A program made the position numbers and the translations under genes. Under the pieces are notes generated by a model that saw only the letters and a program-made list of their open reading frames with translations, was not told where the DNA came from and did not search any database. This document shows positions 52,599 to 64,000 of a stretch of 64,000 nt of DNA, piece by piece; the stretch's first letter is position 1, and every line of letters begins with the position of its first letter. Source of the DNA: Trogon surrucura (taxonomy: Eukaryota > Chordata > Aves > Trogoniformes > Trogonidae). Location of the stretch: assembly GCA_020746105.1 (NCBI GenBank), contig CM036618.1, positions 94,668,122 through 94,732,121 of the forward strand. Direction: 5' to 3'.

Positions 52599-53974
52599 CA
52601 GTTACCACACCGTAATGTCATTGCAGTGACGTGTTTTGCCCTATAAGCTCTGTCAAATTCAATACTCAAACAGAAGCTTCATTTTGCTGCCACTGGCAGG
52701 AAAATCTTCTGTGCTGTATTTAAAAAATGACTGAAAAGTATTAAGAAATAAGTGAGACAAAACTGTAAGGCTCCAATCCTAAAGATGAAGAAAAAGGGAA
52801 GAGACACACATATCACATTGGGCAGTATTTACTACTACCCAAATTTTTGGTGAAGCCAAAACAATATTTAATATGGGTGTAGTGAGTTTCTGCCCTAGAA
52901 GTTTCAGATGTAAAGGATGTGTAAGACTGATATTCAGAATATTACCTTTGAAACCTTTTTCTAGTCACTGTTAACTACTGTTTGGGTAATGCTACTGTTT
53001 TAAAAACAGACCAAAGGATTTTATGTTTCCTTTTTTCTTAGGTTTGGAAAGAATGCATTAGGAATAATCAATAACAGCAATAACAAGAACATTTGTGCCA
53101 TTTTACTATTTACATTTTTACCTGTTCAGATGTTATACCTGAGTAACTATGTTAAGAAATGTGTACAGCAATGTTTCTATTCAATTATATCCAGTGAATC
53201 AGACTTGTATCACTAATACCATATACACATAAAAACATTCCATACAAGCGCATAATTGGAGTTAAAAGGAAAACAGCATAGAAAGAAAATGAATATGTGT
53301 ATTTCATCTCAAATACTTAAAGGAGGTGCATCACTGACTTTAAAAATTGTTTTTCATCATAATTATATGTATTTAGCATTATCATTCTATAATATATTCC
53401 AGATAATAAGTAACATCAGGTAAAAAAAAGGGATTAAGTAAAAGGGCTGAATATTTAAAAATGCTTAGCAATCATTTTACTATTCTGCGGGTTGGTTGGG
53501 TTTTTTGAGCGTCAGCCAAGCACAAAGAAATTATATAACTTAAGAAGAGTGAAAATAATGCTCCATCTTTTATACAACATTGTTGGTTTACACAGGAATC
53601 AGAGCAACTTTTGTGCAAGATGTGTGCGATATCATGCCAACAACTCAAAATCAGAGCAGGGCTAATATAAGTGTTGGACAATGAGAATTATGTGATCTGA
53701 ATGTACATTGTACCAACTAAAACAAGCACGGTTTTTAAAACTACAAAAAAATCCCTCCAATGAAGTCCATTACTTTCAGTCTACAAACCAGGTAACCAAA
53801 ACTATTAGCAATGTATTCTTGCATAAGTTATAACGTCAAGTTAGATATTTTCTTCAGCATTAATTTTGGGGCTTCCTCTAACACTACTATAAAAACAGCA
53901 TTTTGCAATGTAGTTAAGTACTTGTAAACCAGACAATAAAAATTAAAAAATAAACAGAAAAGAAAGTCCCCTAC

Positions 53975-54122
53975 CTTCTGCAATTGTTCAAAAATATAAG
54001 ATAGAGTCCTGGGAACGATGCCTCGATCATTGTAGCGTTCTGCTCCTCCTGTGATGGTAAAAGTTTTTCCACTGCCTGTCTGACCATATGCAAAGATAGT
54101 ACCATTATATCCTGCCAAAACA
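53975..54122 (-). CDS. KIF6: KIF6 exon: motor-domain P-loop (148 bp)
   Basis: The exon encodes one split codon plus 49 residues, beginning [20 protein letters not shown]. It contains the nucleotide-binding P-loop GQTGSGKT at its residues 13-20, the [16 protein letters not shown] loop, and ends in EQLQK. The acceptor is CTATAG at 54123-54128 and the donor is GTAGGG from 53974 downward. Entry phase is 2, with the first T completing a serine codon begun in the previous exon, and exit phase is 0. That previous exon, expected to end near FENIAKPVA in KIF6, was searched for up to 64000 and not found. The motor core hydrolyses ATP on microtubules, and this exon holds the phosphate-binding loop. Confidence 0.96.
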
Positions 54123-57100
54123 CTATAGAATAAAAAAATGAGCAGATGGTTAATACATGAGGCATAATATATTTTTCATTATTAACTTTGTATAGAACCA
54201 AAATATAATGAACAGGCGTTCCTAATTACATAGCAGCTGTATTTTGTAATAAGAGATTACACTTTAAGATACATAATCCTAGATTTAATGGAATTTAAAC
54301 TATTTTTTATGCCCTGCCTTATCACATTATTCAATAGGACCATATTTATTATATTTACATGATCTTTGTGTACTTTTTTCTTTGCCTGATGATTGTTTTG
54401 CAAAGATGATATTAGGTCTTTTATAAGACTGTACATGGCAGAAATTGTGACCATTGACACATTACAGCTAAAGAATCTAGAAATATTTCACATATGACTT
54501 CATTAACTGCAAATAGAGAGGACTATGCTGTGCTTAGAAACTCGCATATGGACACAGTTATACCAGGAGTCCTTTTTAATTCTGAGACTACTACTACTAG
54601 TCCTAGCTTATATCAGAGTAGTAATTCTTTATTTACTATGAAAACACACAAAACAACATGGGTAAAAGCAAACTTTTCTGTTAGAACCGTGGCTGTAAAC
54701 CTTCTGTGGAACAGCAATAGTAGAATGGACATTGAAATGACATTCAGACTGAAACATCTCTTTTAACACCTCTTCTAGTTGCAGAATTGCCTAAAAAAAG
54801 TCTAGTTCAAATATCTTTCTGTAATTTACCACACTAACCATTAACTTCCACCTGATTTCCACCAAACAGTAGATAAGCTTGATGACAGTGGAGGAAATAC
54901 AGAACTCAGCTGCAGCTGACATCCACCCTCAGGAGACATGGCTGACCAAACAGAATTTTAAAGCTGTGACTTGATATATTCTTTGATTTTTGATCTTGAT
55001 TTTGTTCTAAAGGAGGAGGATTTTAATACAATGAACAAAAAGCAGTCCCATAGATGATGGTGATCTATATTCCACAACTGGTAAGTCAGTACAATTTGAA
55101 GGAACTATTTCTACATGCAAATACAGCATTTCTTTTCTTATTAATATACAGCAAATTTTCTAGCAATATTTATGAAGACAGAGTGATACTTTTTTTCAAG
55201 TGAGACCCCTTTCATGGCCTGATATCGGAAATACGAATACAACATTTCATTTTTCCCTTGATATTAAGAGTAAGATTTCAGATATCAATGTTTAAAATTT
55301 CTACGATACTCACAGTTGAGTATCATGCATTTCCCTTGCATGGCCCTGTGTCAAAAGACAAAAGTACTAAAAATCTATTTCCACACTTCTAATTTTATAT
55401 CTTGTTAATTACTTCGAACTGCTTTGAACCTGAAAAATATTTTAAGTACTCTTCTAGGACTTTATGCTTCACGCTTACCAGCTATAAACAATGAGGTAAA
55501 AATAGAGGACATAATTATTTTGAATTTTTACTTGTCAGTAAAAGCAAGAAAAAAGCTGAATAAAATTATGAAAAATGATTGGAATCACAGATTGAGTAGT
55601 GATGAAATCAGTTACTGACTGTAATATTCAGATGGCAAATCAAGCCAGAACTCATGCTTGTCTATAGTTGACAGAATACGTGATAAAGAAATCAGATTAC
55701 AGTCAAGCTTTTTTCTTTCCTATCAGCAGCTGCCAATTACAAAGTGTTTCCTGGATTCAGCCATATCAAAATTGCCCTACCACAATTCCAGCATCTCCTG
55801 ACAAAATATATGGAGTATTCAAAAACAAATATACTAATCAAGAAATAATTATTTTTCAACAAAACCTAAGAGAAGCAAAATATACTTCAGATTTGATTTA
55901 CTATGCTTAAGGACCTAATAATTTTGCTAAAGAATAAGAAAAGCTAAAATTATTCTCATGCATTTTGTTTACTGAAACAGTGATAAACACAAAGATTTTA
56001 AGAAATAAAAATGGGACAAGCAAGGCTTCCATAAAAGGAAAAAAAAAGCACGTATAGATAGCTGCTGGTCTGGTGCCATTAAGACATGCAATGTTCTCCA
56101 ACTTAGTAAGTTTCTTTAAAGGTCGGAGTAGCTGCCAAATTGCTTATTTCAAATCATGGATGTAGGATGTCAGAGGCAAAACCAGAGAGGAACTATAGTG
56201 AACATCTGCTCCCAAAGACCAAAATGCCCAAAGACAGACTATATATAGGTTTTAGAATCCAGATGTTAAATATCAGAACAATTATTATAAAACACCTCAT
56301 TCGTCTATCCTAGGAATTTCTAGTGCCCACTGTCACAGTATCTGAATGCTGAAGACAGTAATGAGTTGTCAGAAGGTAGTGGATATCAAAAGAAGCTCAG
56401 AGATAGCAGATTGAAAATAAGCACAGGGAAATAACTCTTAGTGCAAAATGTAGTTAAATTGTGAAGCTCCTTGCAATAAGATGTCTTGGATGTTTCAAGA
56501 GAGACCAGACTAATTCATGGAAAAAAAGGAGGTAAGAATTCTCTCAGGGCTACTAAATACAGAGAAATCAGAACGTGTGGAAACTACAAACAATTGGGGG
56601 AAGTAGCTCTATGCGTTCACATCATGTTGGGTTTTTTTTGCTCTGTTTTCATATCTCTGCTCTTTGGCTCTTCTAGATCTCATATTTTGGCTTGTCAAGT
56701 TTTCTTATTCTTTTTTAAAGTTGTCAAAGGTATATATTTTCAATTACTGCAACATGGCTCCTGCAGAAAGATGGTTTTTTGCAATGTGTCTAAAAAAGTG
56801 GTAAAGGTGTGGCTGCAAACTACTGACGTCCCTGTACTTTACAAAAACTGTTGACTAGGATCTCCATACAATGTAAACATAGAGTAAAATGTCACGTACC
56901 ATATGCTGTATAAATAGCTACAAAAGTCAGTGAATTTTGTGTTACTCGATTTGTAAATTTTTTGCATTTATAGTAGTGCATCAGCACAGCTCTGAACAGT
57001 TTTCCAGAAAACATTGAAAGTTCAGAAAATATGAACATATCAATGCAATAATATATTCACACAGACCAACGTAATTATAGATAATATTAATATCACATCA

Positions 57101-57177
57101 CATAGATGCACTATGAAATTCCTGATTATGAGTTAAGTTTCACTTCAAAATCCAAGATGAAAGTCAACCTTCTTTTT

Positions 57178-57214
57178 CATATATGTATGTGTGCCTGTAT
57201 AATTATATATATAA
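57178..57214. repeat. AT/GT-rich simple repeat
   Basis: CATATATGTATGTGTG followed by TATATATATAA, imperfect. Confidence 0.8.
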
Positions 57215-58394
57215 TGGCATCCTGTCCATATTTACAGCACTCATTTCTTTCATACAGAGCGTATTAAACCTAACAACCAAGCCAATTTAAGGAAAGACTG
57301 TTTGAGGTGCTCAAGTCTGTAAGGAAAGAGGACTACCAATAATACCAGTGAAACTGCTGGCAAAGCCTTTGGTGAGTGAAGTGCAGCTCCATAAAGACAG
57401 AACGAAGAAAAAATTCTAAGAAGAAAATCACCTTTTATGTAGACAAGTGACTAGGATTTCAAGAAGGACAGACAGAGCTCTTTTAGCTTAGAAGCAAGCT
57501 GAAGACTGATCTCCCCTCCTGAGAAGACTTGATGGGAAGACAAACTGAAAAGAGAAAGTCTCTACTGTATCAGCTCATGAGTTAAACAGAATTAAAGCTT
57601 ATGCGTACACATAAGTGTTCGTGAAAGAACACATTTCAAAACTGAGGATATGTAACCAGAAATCTGCGGACAACATTCTGGATATTAGTCAACGTCAGTT
57701 TTGAAGGTCTGTATGCAATAAAGTCTACTTGGATGAAGTCACACAAAATCCATTCCTGATGTTACTAATTCACACATTTTTTAGGAAACTTCTCTTGGAA
57801 TCAGTGGGAATACAGAATGTTTTAGCAATGAGGAGAAAATTGCGGAGAAACTATTGTCCTAGCAAATACTTGCTAAAGACATATTTTGCTCTTTTTCCAC
57901 TTCTAAGAACTTCAAGTCAAAATGAATAAATCAATCTTTATCAATCTAATTTTAGTTCACTGTCTCAAGGAATTTTACATTGAAATGATAACAAGATTGG
58001 CAGACCAACACATATTCAGTCAATAAATCAATATCCATTTACTAAATACTTGGGAAGTATATATACACTTACTGTTTTCAACCTAAGATACACGCTCTCT
58101 TTAGGAAAATAAAGACATAGGAAGCTGCACAACCCTTTAGCTACCCATAAAACATTTAAAAACCTAAACAAACTACACTTCAGAATTACCCTTGACAAAG
58201 TGAAGTGGCTCTCAGAGACTTAGTACAATGAGTGGAAAATACACACATTCTCCCTTTCATTACAAAATGTAATCACAACAGGTACCTAAAAATTTGGCAA
58301 TGCCAATTATGAGAAGACAAGAGAAGATCATTCACCAGAAGGATCCCTGAATATTCTCATCTGCAAATTAAAGCTGTCCCCAACAGCAGTGGAA

Positions 58395-58429
58395 CTGATT
58401 CTCTACTGGGGAAGGCAGTAGAGAATCAG
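58395..58429. repeat. Perfect inverted repeat, 14-bp stem with 7-nt loop
   Basis: The left arm CTGATTCTCTACTG (58395-58408) and right arm CAGTAGAGAATCAG (58416-58429) are exact complements around GGGAAGG. It lies in a KIF6 intron and could fold in RNA of either strand. Confidence 0.95.
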
Positions 58430-61400
58430 CTCTTTTCTGCCTATTCTGCAAAATCTAACTTGCAATTGTCAGCTCGCCCAAGCAAGGTCTGTATCTTTCT
58501 GCATCTCTTCAGATTCTCTGAACAAAAATCTTTGTTAATATTTGAAAGTACACAGGTTGGCAGTTACTGAGCGTAGATAAAAATCATACACCAAAAGGAT
58601 ATTTTCAGTCATTCCCCCTCAGTGTTACCAGAATATTCATAATTTTGCATTTTTTTTTTCTCCCAGGAAGCTGTCTTAGCATGGTTAAGGAGACACTTTG
58701 TTGAATAAATTGTCTCTTTACTACTTCAAATAGAACACATCAAAGACACATAATCCAAGGAGAGGCTTTGCTGAAAAGATCTTTCATGAACTTATGTGAT
58801 GTCGTATAGCTCCCTGTTCAGAAGTTCATGGACTACTTCCAGACAGATTAAAATGTTGCTGGAGAAATTCGTCTCCGGTATATTTTAGCAAAGTTACTCC
58901 TGATAAAATTGTCGAGTTCCTGGAGGGCCTTCTTTTTTTTAAATAATACCAAACGCAGAACTATAAATCCTACTACAAAGAAAAAAATAATTTTAAATAC
59001 AATGACTAAAACTTGTGCAAATTTGTACATTTGTTTCATTGTGTTAGGAGATTCAGAGAGTTCATTTTTCTTACGTGTTAAAACATGCAGGCATATATTT
59101 GTAACACTTTACGACAGACTTAGCTTTTATGAAACAAAGAGAAAGTGCTATTCACTGCAAGCCACATACAGTAATCTTTACATAGTAGAAAGTGATTCAA
59201 TTTTAGTTATAAAAATATTTAGGGTTGGCTTTAAACCAAACAAATACAGAAAAAGAGATATAAAAAAGTCAGCTTCTAACAAATAAGCTGTTGTTTTAGC
59301 TTTGCTTCTACTGCTTTACAACCAGGTATGCCATGTTCCTATCCGGAAAAAAACAGACCAACTTGGACCTGTAAAAGAAAAACCTAAGTTGTCATGTGCC
59401 GAAGCAGCAAGTCCAACAATATCAGCCTTCATACCTGTGAAGAATGAGATTGACTTATGGGCAAGTGTCACTGGCCTGAACTTCTGCATGTAAAGAAGTC
59501 TCAAAAAATTGCCAAAGACCTCAAATTCTGTGAAGATTTCCACATATTTCTGGGAAAACACAGACATATGGTAGTTCTGCAAACAATCATATTTTATCTC
59601 ATTTAGTATACTGAGCTGTCTTTGTATTTTGTTATTAATGTATAGGAGAGGTCAGTTTCATGACTGCCAAGACAGGCCCAAAAAGGGCCAATCAAACTAA
59701 ATTTTAATATTTTAGATTTTACTCCTGATGCCAGAATATTAGGATTTCCCAGATTTTGTAGCATAATTAACAATTATGTCAATACTTCGTAAATATATAT
59801 TTTTAAGTTGTATATCTACTTTTGTGTTTCAGTAAAAATACATCTGGTCAAACTATATGAAGACTCGCATGACAAAGCTGAATATAATGAAAAAATTGCA
59901 ATGTTTGCTGGATATATTAATTTGAAATTGAAACATGTAAGTCTATGTGACTATAATTACATACGTTTGCTGTATGTAAAGGTGTGTTGAATGACACATT
60001 TTAATCTTGTTGGTCTTAATAACTGTAAGAATAGTCAATTTACAGCAAAATGCTGGTGAGGAAACATCATGATTACTTGCTAAGTATTATGAATTCATCA
60101 ATGAGTATTTATGTAATAAGTAATCCTGTTTAGTAAAGATCGTAAAATTAAACAATCTAAAATTATACAAAGGTTTCCCTAAGTAGAAGCCTGAAAAAGA
60201 CAGAAAGAGAACAAAGAACTAAAAGAAAAAAAGGAAATATTTATAGACTAACAAGAAATTGGTGACAACACCTGGCACACAACTGCTCATCTATGAACAG
60301 GTATTGTTTATTACAGTCCTAAATCTCCTTTATACTTTTATTCTGCAGGATAATTTCTAATCTAATTATATGTTCACTTCAAGATTATTTTAATATAGAA
60401 AAAGGTTAGATCCATCCTTACATTTTACTCACAGAACTGAATGCTTCTTTTCTGCTTAAGCCTTGAAAAACTATTGCTGGTTTCTTGAAGCACAACAGCT
60501 TGTGCTTGACCTTACAAAGCCAATCAGCAACATTTTTTAACTACAGAGGAAGTCTTGAATATGTGCTCTATATAGCATAGAACTGAAAGCACACCTTTTT
60601 CAAGGGAGAGGTAGTTTGTGCACACAACTGACTAAAGAAATTTATTTGATCACACGTTTATATAAAGCTAACTATATATTATGACAGCAACATAATTTAG
60701 CATGATGTGATGGGATAAACAAAAAATTGTTTTACTTCCAAGCTATGGCAGAGACTATGAAGAAATCTCATACAATGACAACCTTTGAGAAAAATTACAA
60801 TATTTCCAGTGTTTTTCTAACCAGAATACTAAAATGACCAGCATAGGTCTAGACAACACACTGAGAAAGAGTTCTCTACCTGCAAAGTATCATTAAGACC
60901 ATGATCCAGAGCTTATTCAAGTCAACAACCACTTTTCCAATAATCTCACCGAGTTTTAGATTGGATGCAAAGCAAGGGACAATTTGAGGCAGATTTCTTC
61001 TGGTGCAAACGCAGAAACACACTACAGCATTTAAACATATTTACATGGATCAAAAGTACTTCTACTACTTTATGAAACCCCCTCACACACTCTACAAGTT
61101 ATTTTTTCCAACCAACTAGGAACACTCTTAATTTTAATATTTCTCTTGTTTTTGAGAAAAGTTATGTCAAAAAAACCAGCAAGCTGAAGTACATGTTCTG
61201 TAACCATTCCACTTTCAGCACAACTTTGAGTTTTAGCTATATAAAAATGAATTACAATGCTTTCTCTTCTGACCTTTGAACTTTGAGAAGCAGATTAAAA
61301 AAAAAAATCAATCATTAATTAAAATAGGAAGGATTCAATATTTCAAAAGCTTCCTTATCAGTGGTAAAACCATCACAACAAAAATAATCTTCAGAGTTCA

Positions 61401-62465
61401 GAGAAAAAAAAAACGCTGTTAATAAAAAATGGTCATTACATGTAAGGATCTAGCCAGTAACATTGAGGAAAAACATGCTGTAACACTGTAGTTACAACTA
61501 TGATGGTCTAAACACGTAAGAAAAATTAAGTATTTAGAGAGAGGTGGCATCTTTTATTAGACTTGCTAATATAATCAAGGGACAAGACCAGGCTTAGAGC
61601 TTCAGTGGATTATTTGGTTATTGGTTACATCAGGAAAACCCCATCTCTTCCCTTACAGTCTTGCTCAGCAAAAGCTGTATCAGTTATCAGGCATAGGATA
61701 ATTCATTCTAGTATGGACTCATATATGAATGTAGTTAAAGGAGAGCAATGCCATGTGAGGTTTTTTCCCCTCAATTTTCCTTATTCAGTTATCAGTTAAC
61801 TTGCATTTTCTAACTTAGTCATAATTAGTGATGACTTAGAAATATGCACAGTGAAAAATTCACATTTTATTTAAAAATTCTTTTCAGATCTCTATTTAAA
61901 TAAATGGTTGTTACAGTCACATACTGGCATTTTCAGCCCCTCAGCTGCCATGCTCATGCCTGAAAGATGTTTAATTCGTAAATATAGAGTGTGATACAGA
62001 AGTATAACTCATGCAACCAATTCCACTTAAATTGATAGATATGTTTACAACTGCATAACATTCCTCGAGTGAGAAATTCCTTAAGCAAGAGCTATACAAT
62101 TTATGGGTAGTTACTACAGTTTAAAATATCATTCAATACTTTGCCCTTGAGTATTTGAGACATTATAAATAGTGGTATAAAGCCCAGTGACATAAGACAG
62201 AGGTTGAAAGCAGACTGAGGTCGTTTTATTGTGGTTGGTTTTTCTGACTACATTTTGTTTTAATTTCCAGTGAAGACCATTTGTTCTATTTAAAGTTTCT
62301 GGACACAAAACTTTTCATTTGTTTCTGTGCTCATTGTTAACGACACTTCAGGGAGGCTTGTGCCTAAGTATAACGAAGAACTTTGCTTCCTCTGCCGCTA
62401 CACCGATTTTGCTGGATCAAACAGAAAAGCTATCATCAAAACTTGCGAATAAATAAAACAAACTC

Positions 62466-62966
62466 TTTCCCTTGAATTCTGCATCCAGTTTTGGACTCCC
62501 CAGTAGATGAAGGATGCTGTAAAAAATCCCCTAGAGTGAGCCTGACAGAACCAACTTGGTTCAGGCTGGAGCGCATCACACACAAGGGGAAGAAGCCAAG
62601 GGAGCTGTTTTCTATCAGCCTGGAAAAAAGAAGGCTATCCATGTGCCAAGCTACCACCTGCCACCGTGCAATGGATTGTAACAGAAACGGACCCAAACTC
62701 TTCTCAGAGGCTTACAGGGGCAGGACAAGAGGCAGTACAAGTTGCAAAAGGGGCAATTCAAAGTGGGTAGAAGGAAAAGTTTCCTCACAGCGAGAGTAGG
62801 TAAGCCCTGGCACAGGTGCCCAGATGAGCTGTGGGATCACCACCTGCCGACATTTTCACAGCTTGATGGACAAGGGCCTGAGCAACCTGATCTAATTTTG
62901 AAGCTGGACCTGCTTTGCTCAGGAGATTGAACCAGATGACCTACAGAGATCCCTTCTGACGTAATA
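62466..62966 (+). mobile_element. CR1 LINE, old and degraded
   Basis: Similarity to the CR1 end is clear but eroded: TGCATCCAGTTTTGGACTCC near 62480 (consensus encodes a CVQFW motif), GGCTTACAGGGGCAGGACAA near 62710 (the RTRG motif), and AACCAGATGACCTACAGAGA near 62930 (GATGATCTCTAGAG type). No octamer tail remains. Frame breaks are numerous. Confidence 0.8.
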
Positions 62967-64000
62967 GTTCTAATTTGTTGGAAGTAGCCATAATTTACAC
63001 AGAATCAGCAGCAGTAGAAGGAAAAAGTAAACAGTCCTCCCTGAAAAACACTCCCTGAAAACATACTAAAGACTGCTACAAATTCTGCTCTACTTCAGAG
63101 TAGTCTCAATGCATCAGTTTTATAACCACCCCAACAGTCTTCTTTAGGGAAGTCAGAGTGTTCCAACTCCTTTTGCATTAACCCAAACCTCATTATGAAA
63201 AAGACAAAAAATAGCAACAACCTTATTCTTGAGCTCTTACCATTTGCAGGTATTACAAACAACGTGGAAATCTTCTCAGCCTAGCCAGAACACCAAAAGC
63301 CACTGCAGCAACGATGTATATGAAGTCAAAGCAAAAAGATTTGCTTGCCCTGACAATTAATTCCAATGGCAAGACATACTTCTCAGTCTTCAAAAGGATT
63401 AAAAGGATCATTTAAGTAGATGCATTTAAGCCACCTGTAATTTTTATTACTGCTTTGTTTTAAAATGAGAAAGTTCAAAGTGAAAAATAATAAAACATGT
63501 CTAAATATGAAAAAATACTTTATTAAGTAAGGACTAAATTCTGTGAGTGTTTCTATGCAGATACGTAGATAAGAGAAAATCCTGGGAACAAGAAACAAAT
63601 TTCAGTTTTAAAAATTAATTACTTGGATTTTGTTAGTTTATTTCAGTTTTGTATCATTATCTCGAGTTCCCACATTTTCATTTGAAATGACTGGTAACAT
63701 AAAGGCATGTGGTTGGAACAAATATTCAATAACTATTAAATACTAGACTAATAAAAAGAACAGAAAACACAATATCTTTGATCTTGGGATACTGTCAGCC
63801 CTCTCCTCATCTCACTTCCTGTTGACCTGAAATATTTCACCATGTCCCTCACTTTCCTTCTTTCTATCTCAGAAAATCTCAATTCATAGTCATTTTATTT
63901 TAAAAAGTAACAAAATTCAACACAGTCCTAGTAAAAGCATCCCCCAGACATGATATTTAAGATAAGAAGAAGGAAAAATTTTGTTTGCAGGATCTGGAAA

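Larger units (their letters stand above)
47010..53974 (-). other. KIF6: KIF6 intron, 7.0 kb, CR1-rich
   Basis: Phase 0, GTAGGG to CCTAG. Three plus-strand CR1 copies (47045-47807, 50132-50306, 51075-52598) occupy roughly a third of it. All three are antisense to KIF6. The intervals 47808-50131 and 52599-53974 hold only simple repeats and unrecognised sequence. Confidence 0.8.
54123..64000 (-). other. KIF6: KIF6 intron (partial, at least 9.9 kb), transcript-upstream of the P-loop exon
   Basis: No N-terminal KIF6 exon was found. It contains one degraded plus-strand CR1 (62466-62966) and a perfect hairpin at 58395-58429. Other open frames, the longest being 125 codons at 58909-59286, show no recognised family. 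Confidence 0.65.

Noticed and set aside
57440-57540. CR1-like words (GCTCTTTTAGCTTAGAAGCAAG, CTGAAGACTGATCTCC)
   Set aside because: It resembles the CR1 stretch encoding a LFSLE motif, but is too short and degraded, without flanking CR1 sequence, to call.
58909-59286. A 125-codon plus-strand open frame
   Set aside because: It is AT-rich and lysine/asparagine-heavy, with no recognisable domain; chance length in AT-rich intron.
54123-64000. Search for the KIF6 exon preceding the P-loop exon
   Set aside because: No minus-strand sequence resembling the FENIAKPVA or YKFKF region was found, so none is reported; the exon probably lies beyond 64000.

Overview
The window is vertebrate, almost certainly avian, genomic DNA. 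It is AT-rich, carries no compact genes, and its recognisable interspersed repeats are nearly all CR1 LINE copies ending in the tandem (ATTCTRTG)n tail typical of birds and other sauropsids. I cannot name the species. The abundance of fairly young, similar CR1 copies would suit a non-passerine bird, but that is only inference.

The one host gene is on the minus strand: an internal segment of KIF6, a kinesin-9 family motor protein. Nine consecutive coding exons can be placed to the base: 53975-54122, 46900-47009, 37561-37690, 29119-29325, 25549-25692, 21140-21226, 17479-17582, 2236-2341 and 1226-1364, in transcript order. Every internal junction is GT-AG and every reading phase matches its neighbour. 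Together they give 1175 bp (about 391 codons) without a stop. They run from just before the P-loop, through switch I, switch II and the end of the motor core, into the neck and first coiled coil. The N-terminal exons should lie above 64000 and the C-terminal exons below 1. I found neither inside the window.

The rest is intron. Transcript-upstream intron (54123-64000): one degraded CR1 and a perfect 14-bp hairpin. Intron 47010-53974: three plus-strand CR1 copies, one with a long reverse-transcriptase region. Intron 37691-46899: a minus-strand CR1 split by a plus-strand CR1, then AT microsatellites. Intron 29326-37560: a relic resembling tRNA-Cys. Intron 25693-29118: a CR1 and a broken fragment of a TFG retrocopy. 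Intron 21227-25548: two CR1s. Intron 17583-21139: no recognised repeat. Intron 2342-17478: two CR1s and simple repeats.

No operon-like system, CRISPR array, intact RNA gene or virus was found. The most interesting features are the TFG fragment beside a KIF6 splice donor, the tRNA-Cys-like relic, a CR1 lying about 35 bp from a KIF6 splice acceptor, and an ambiguous 3' end to the last visible exon.
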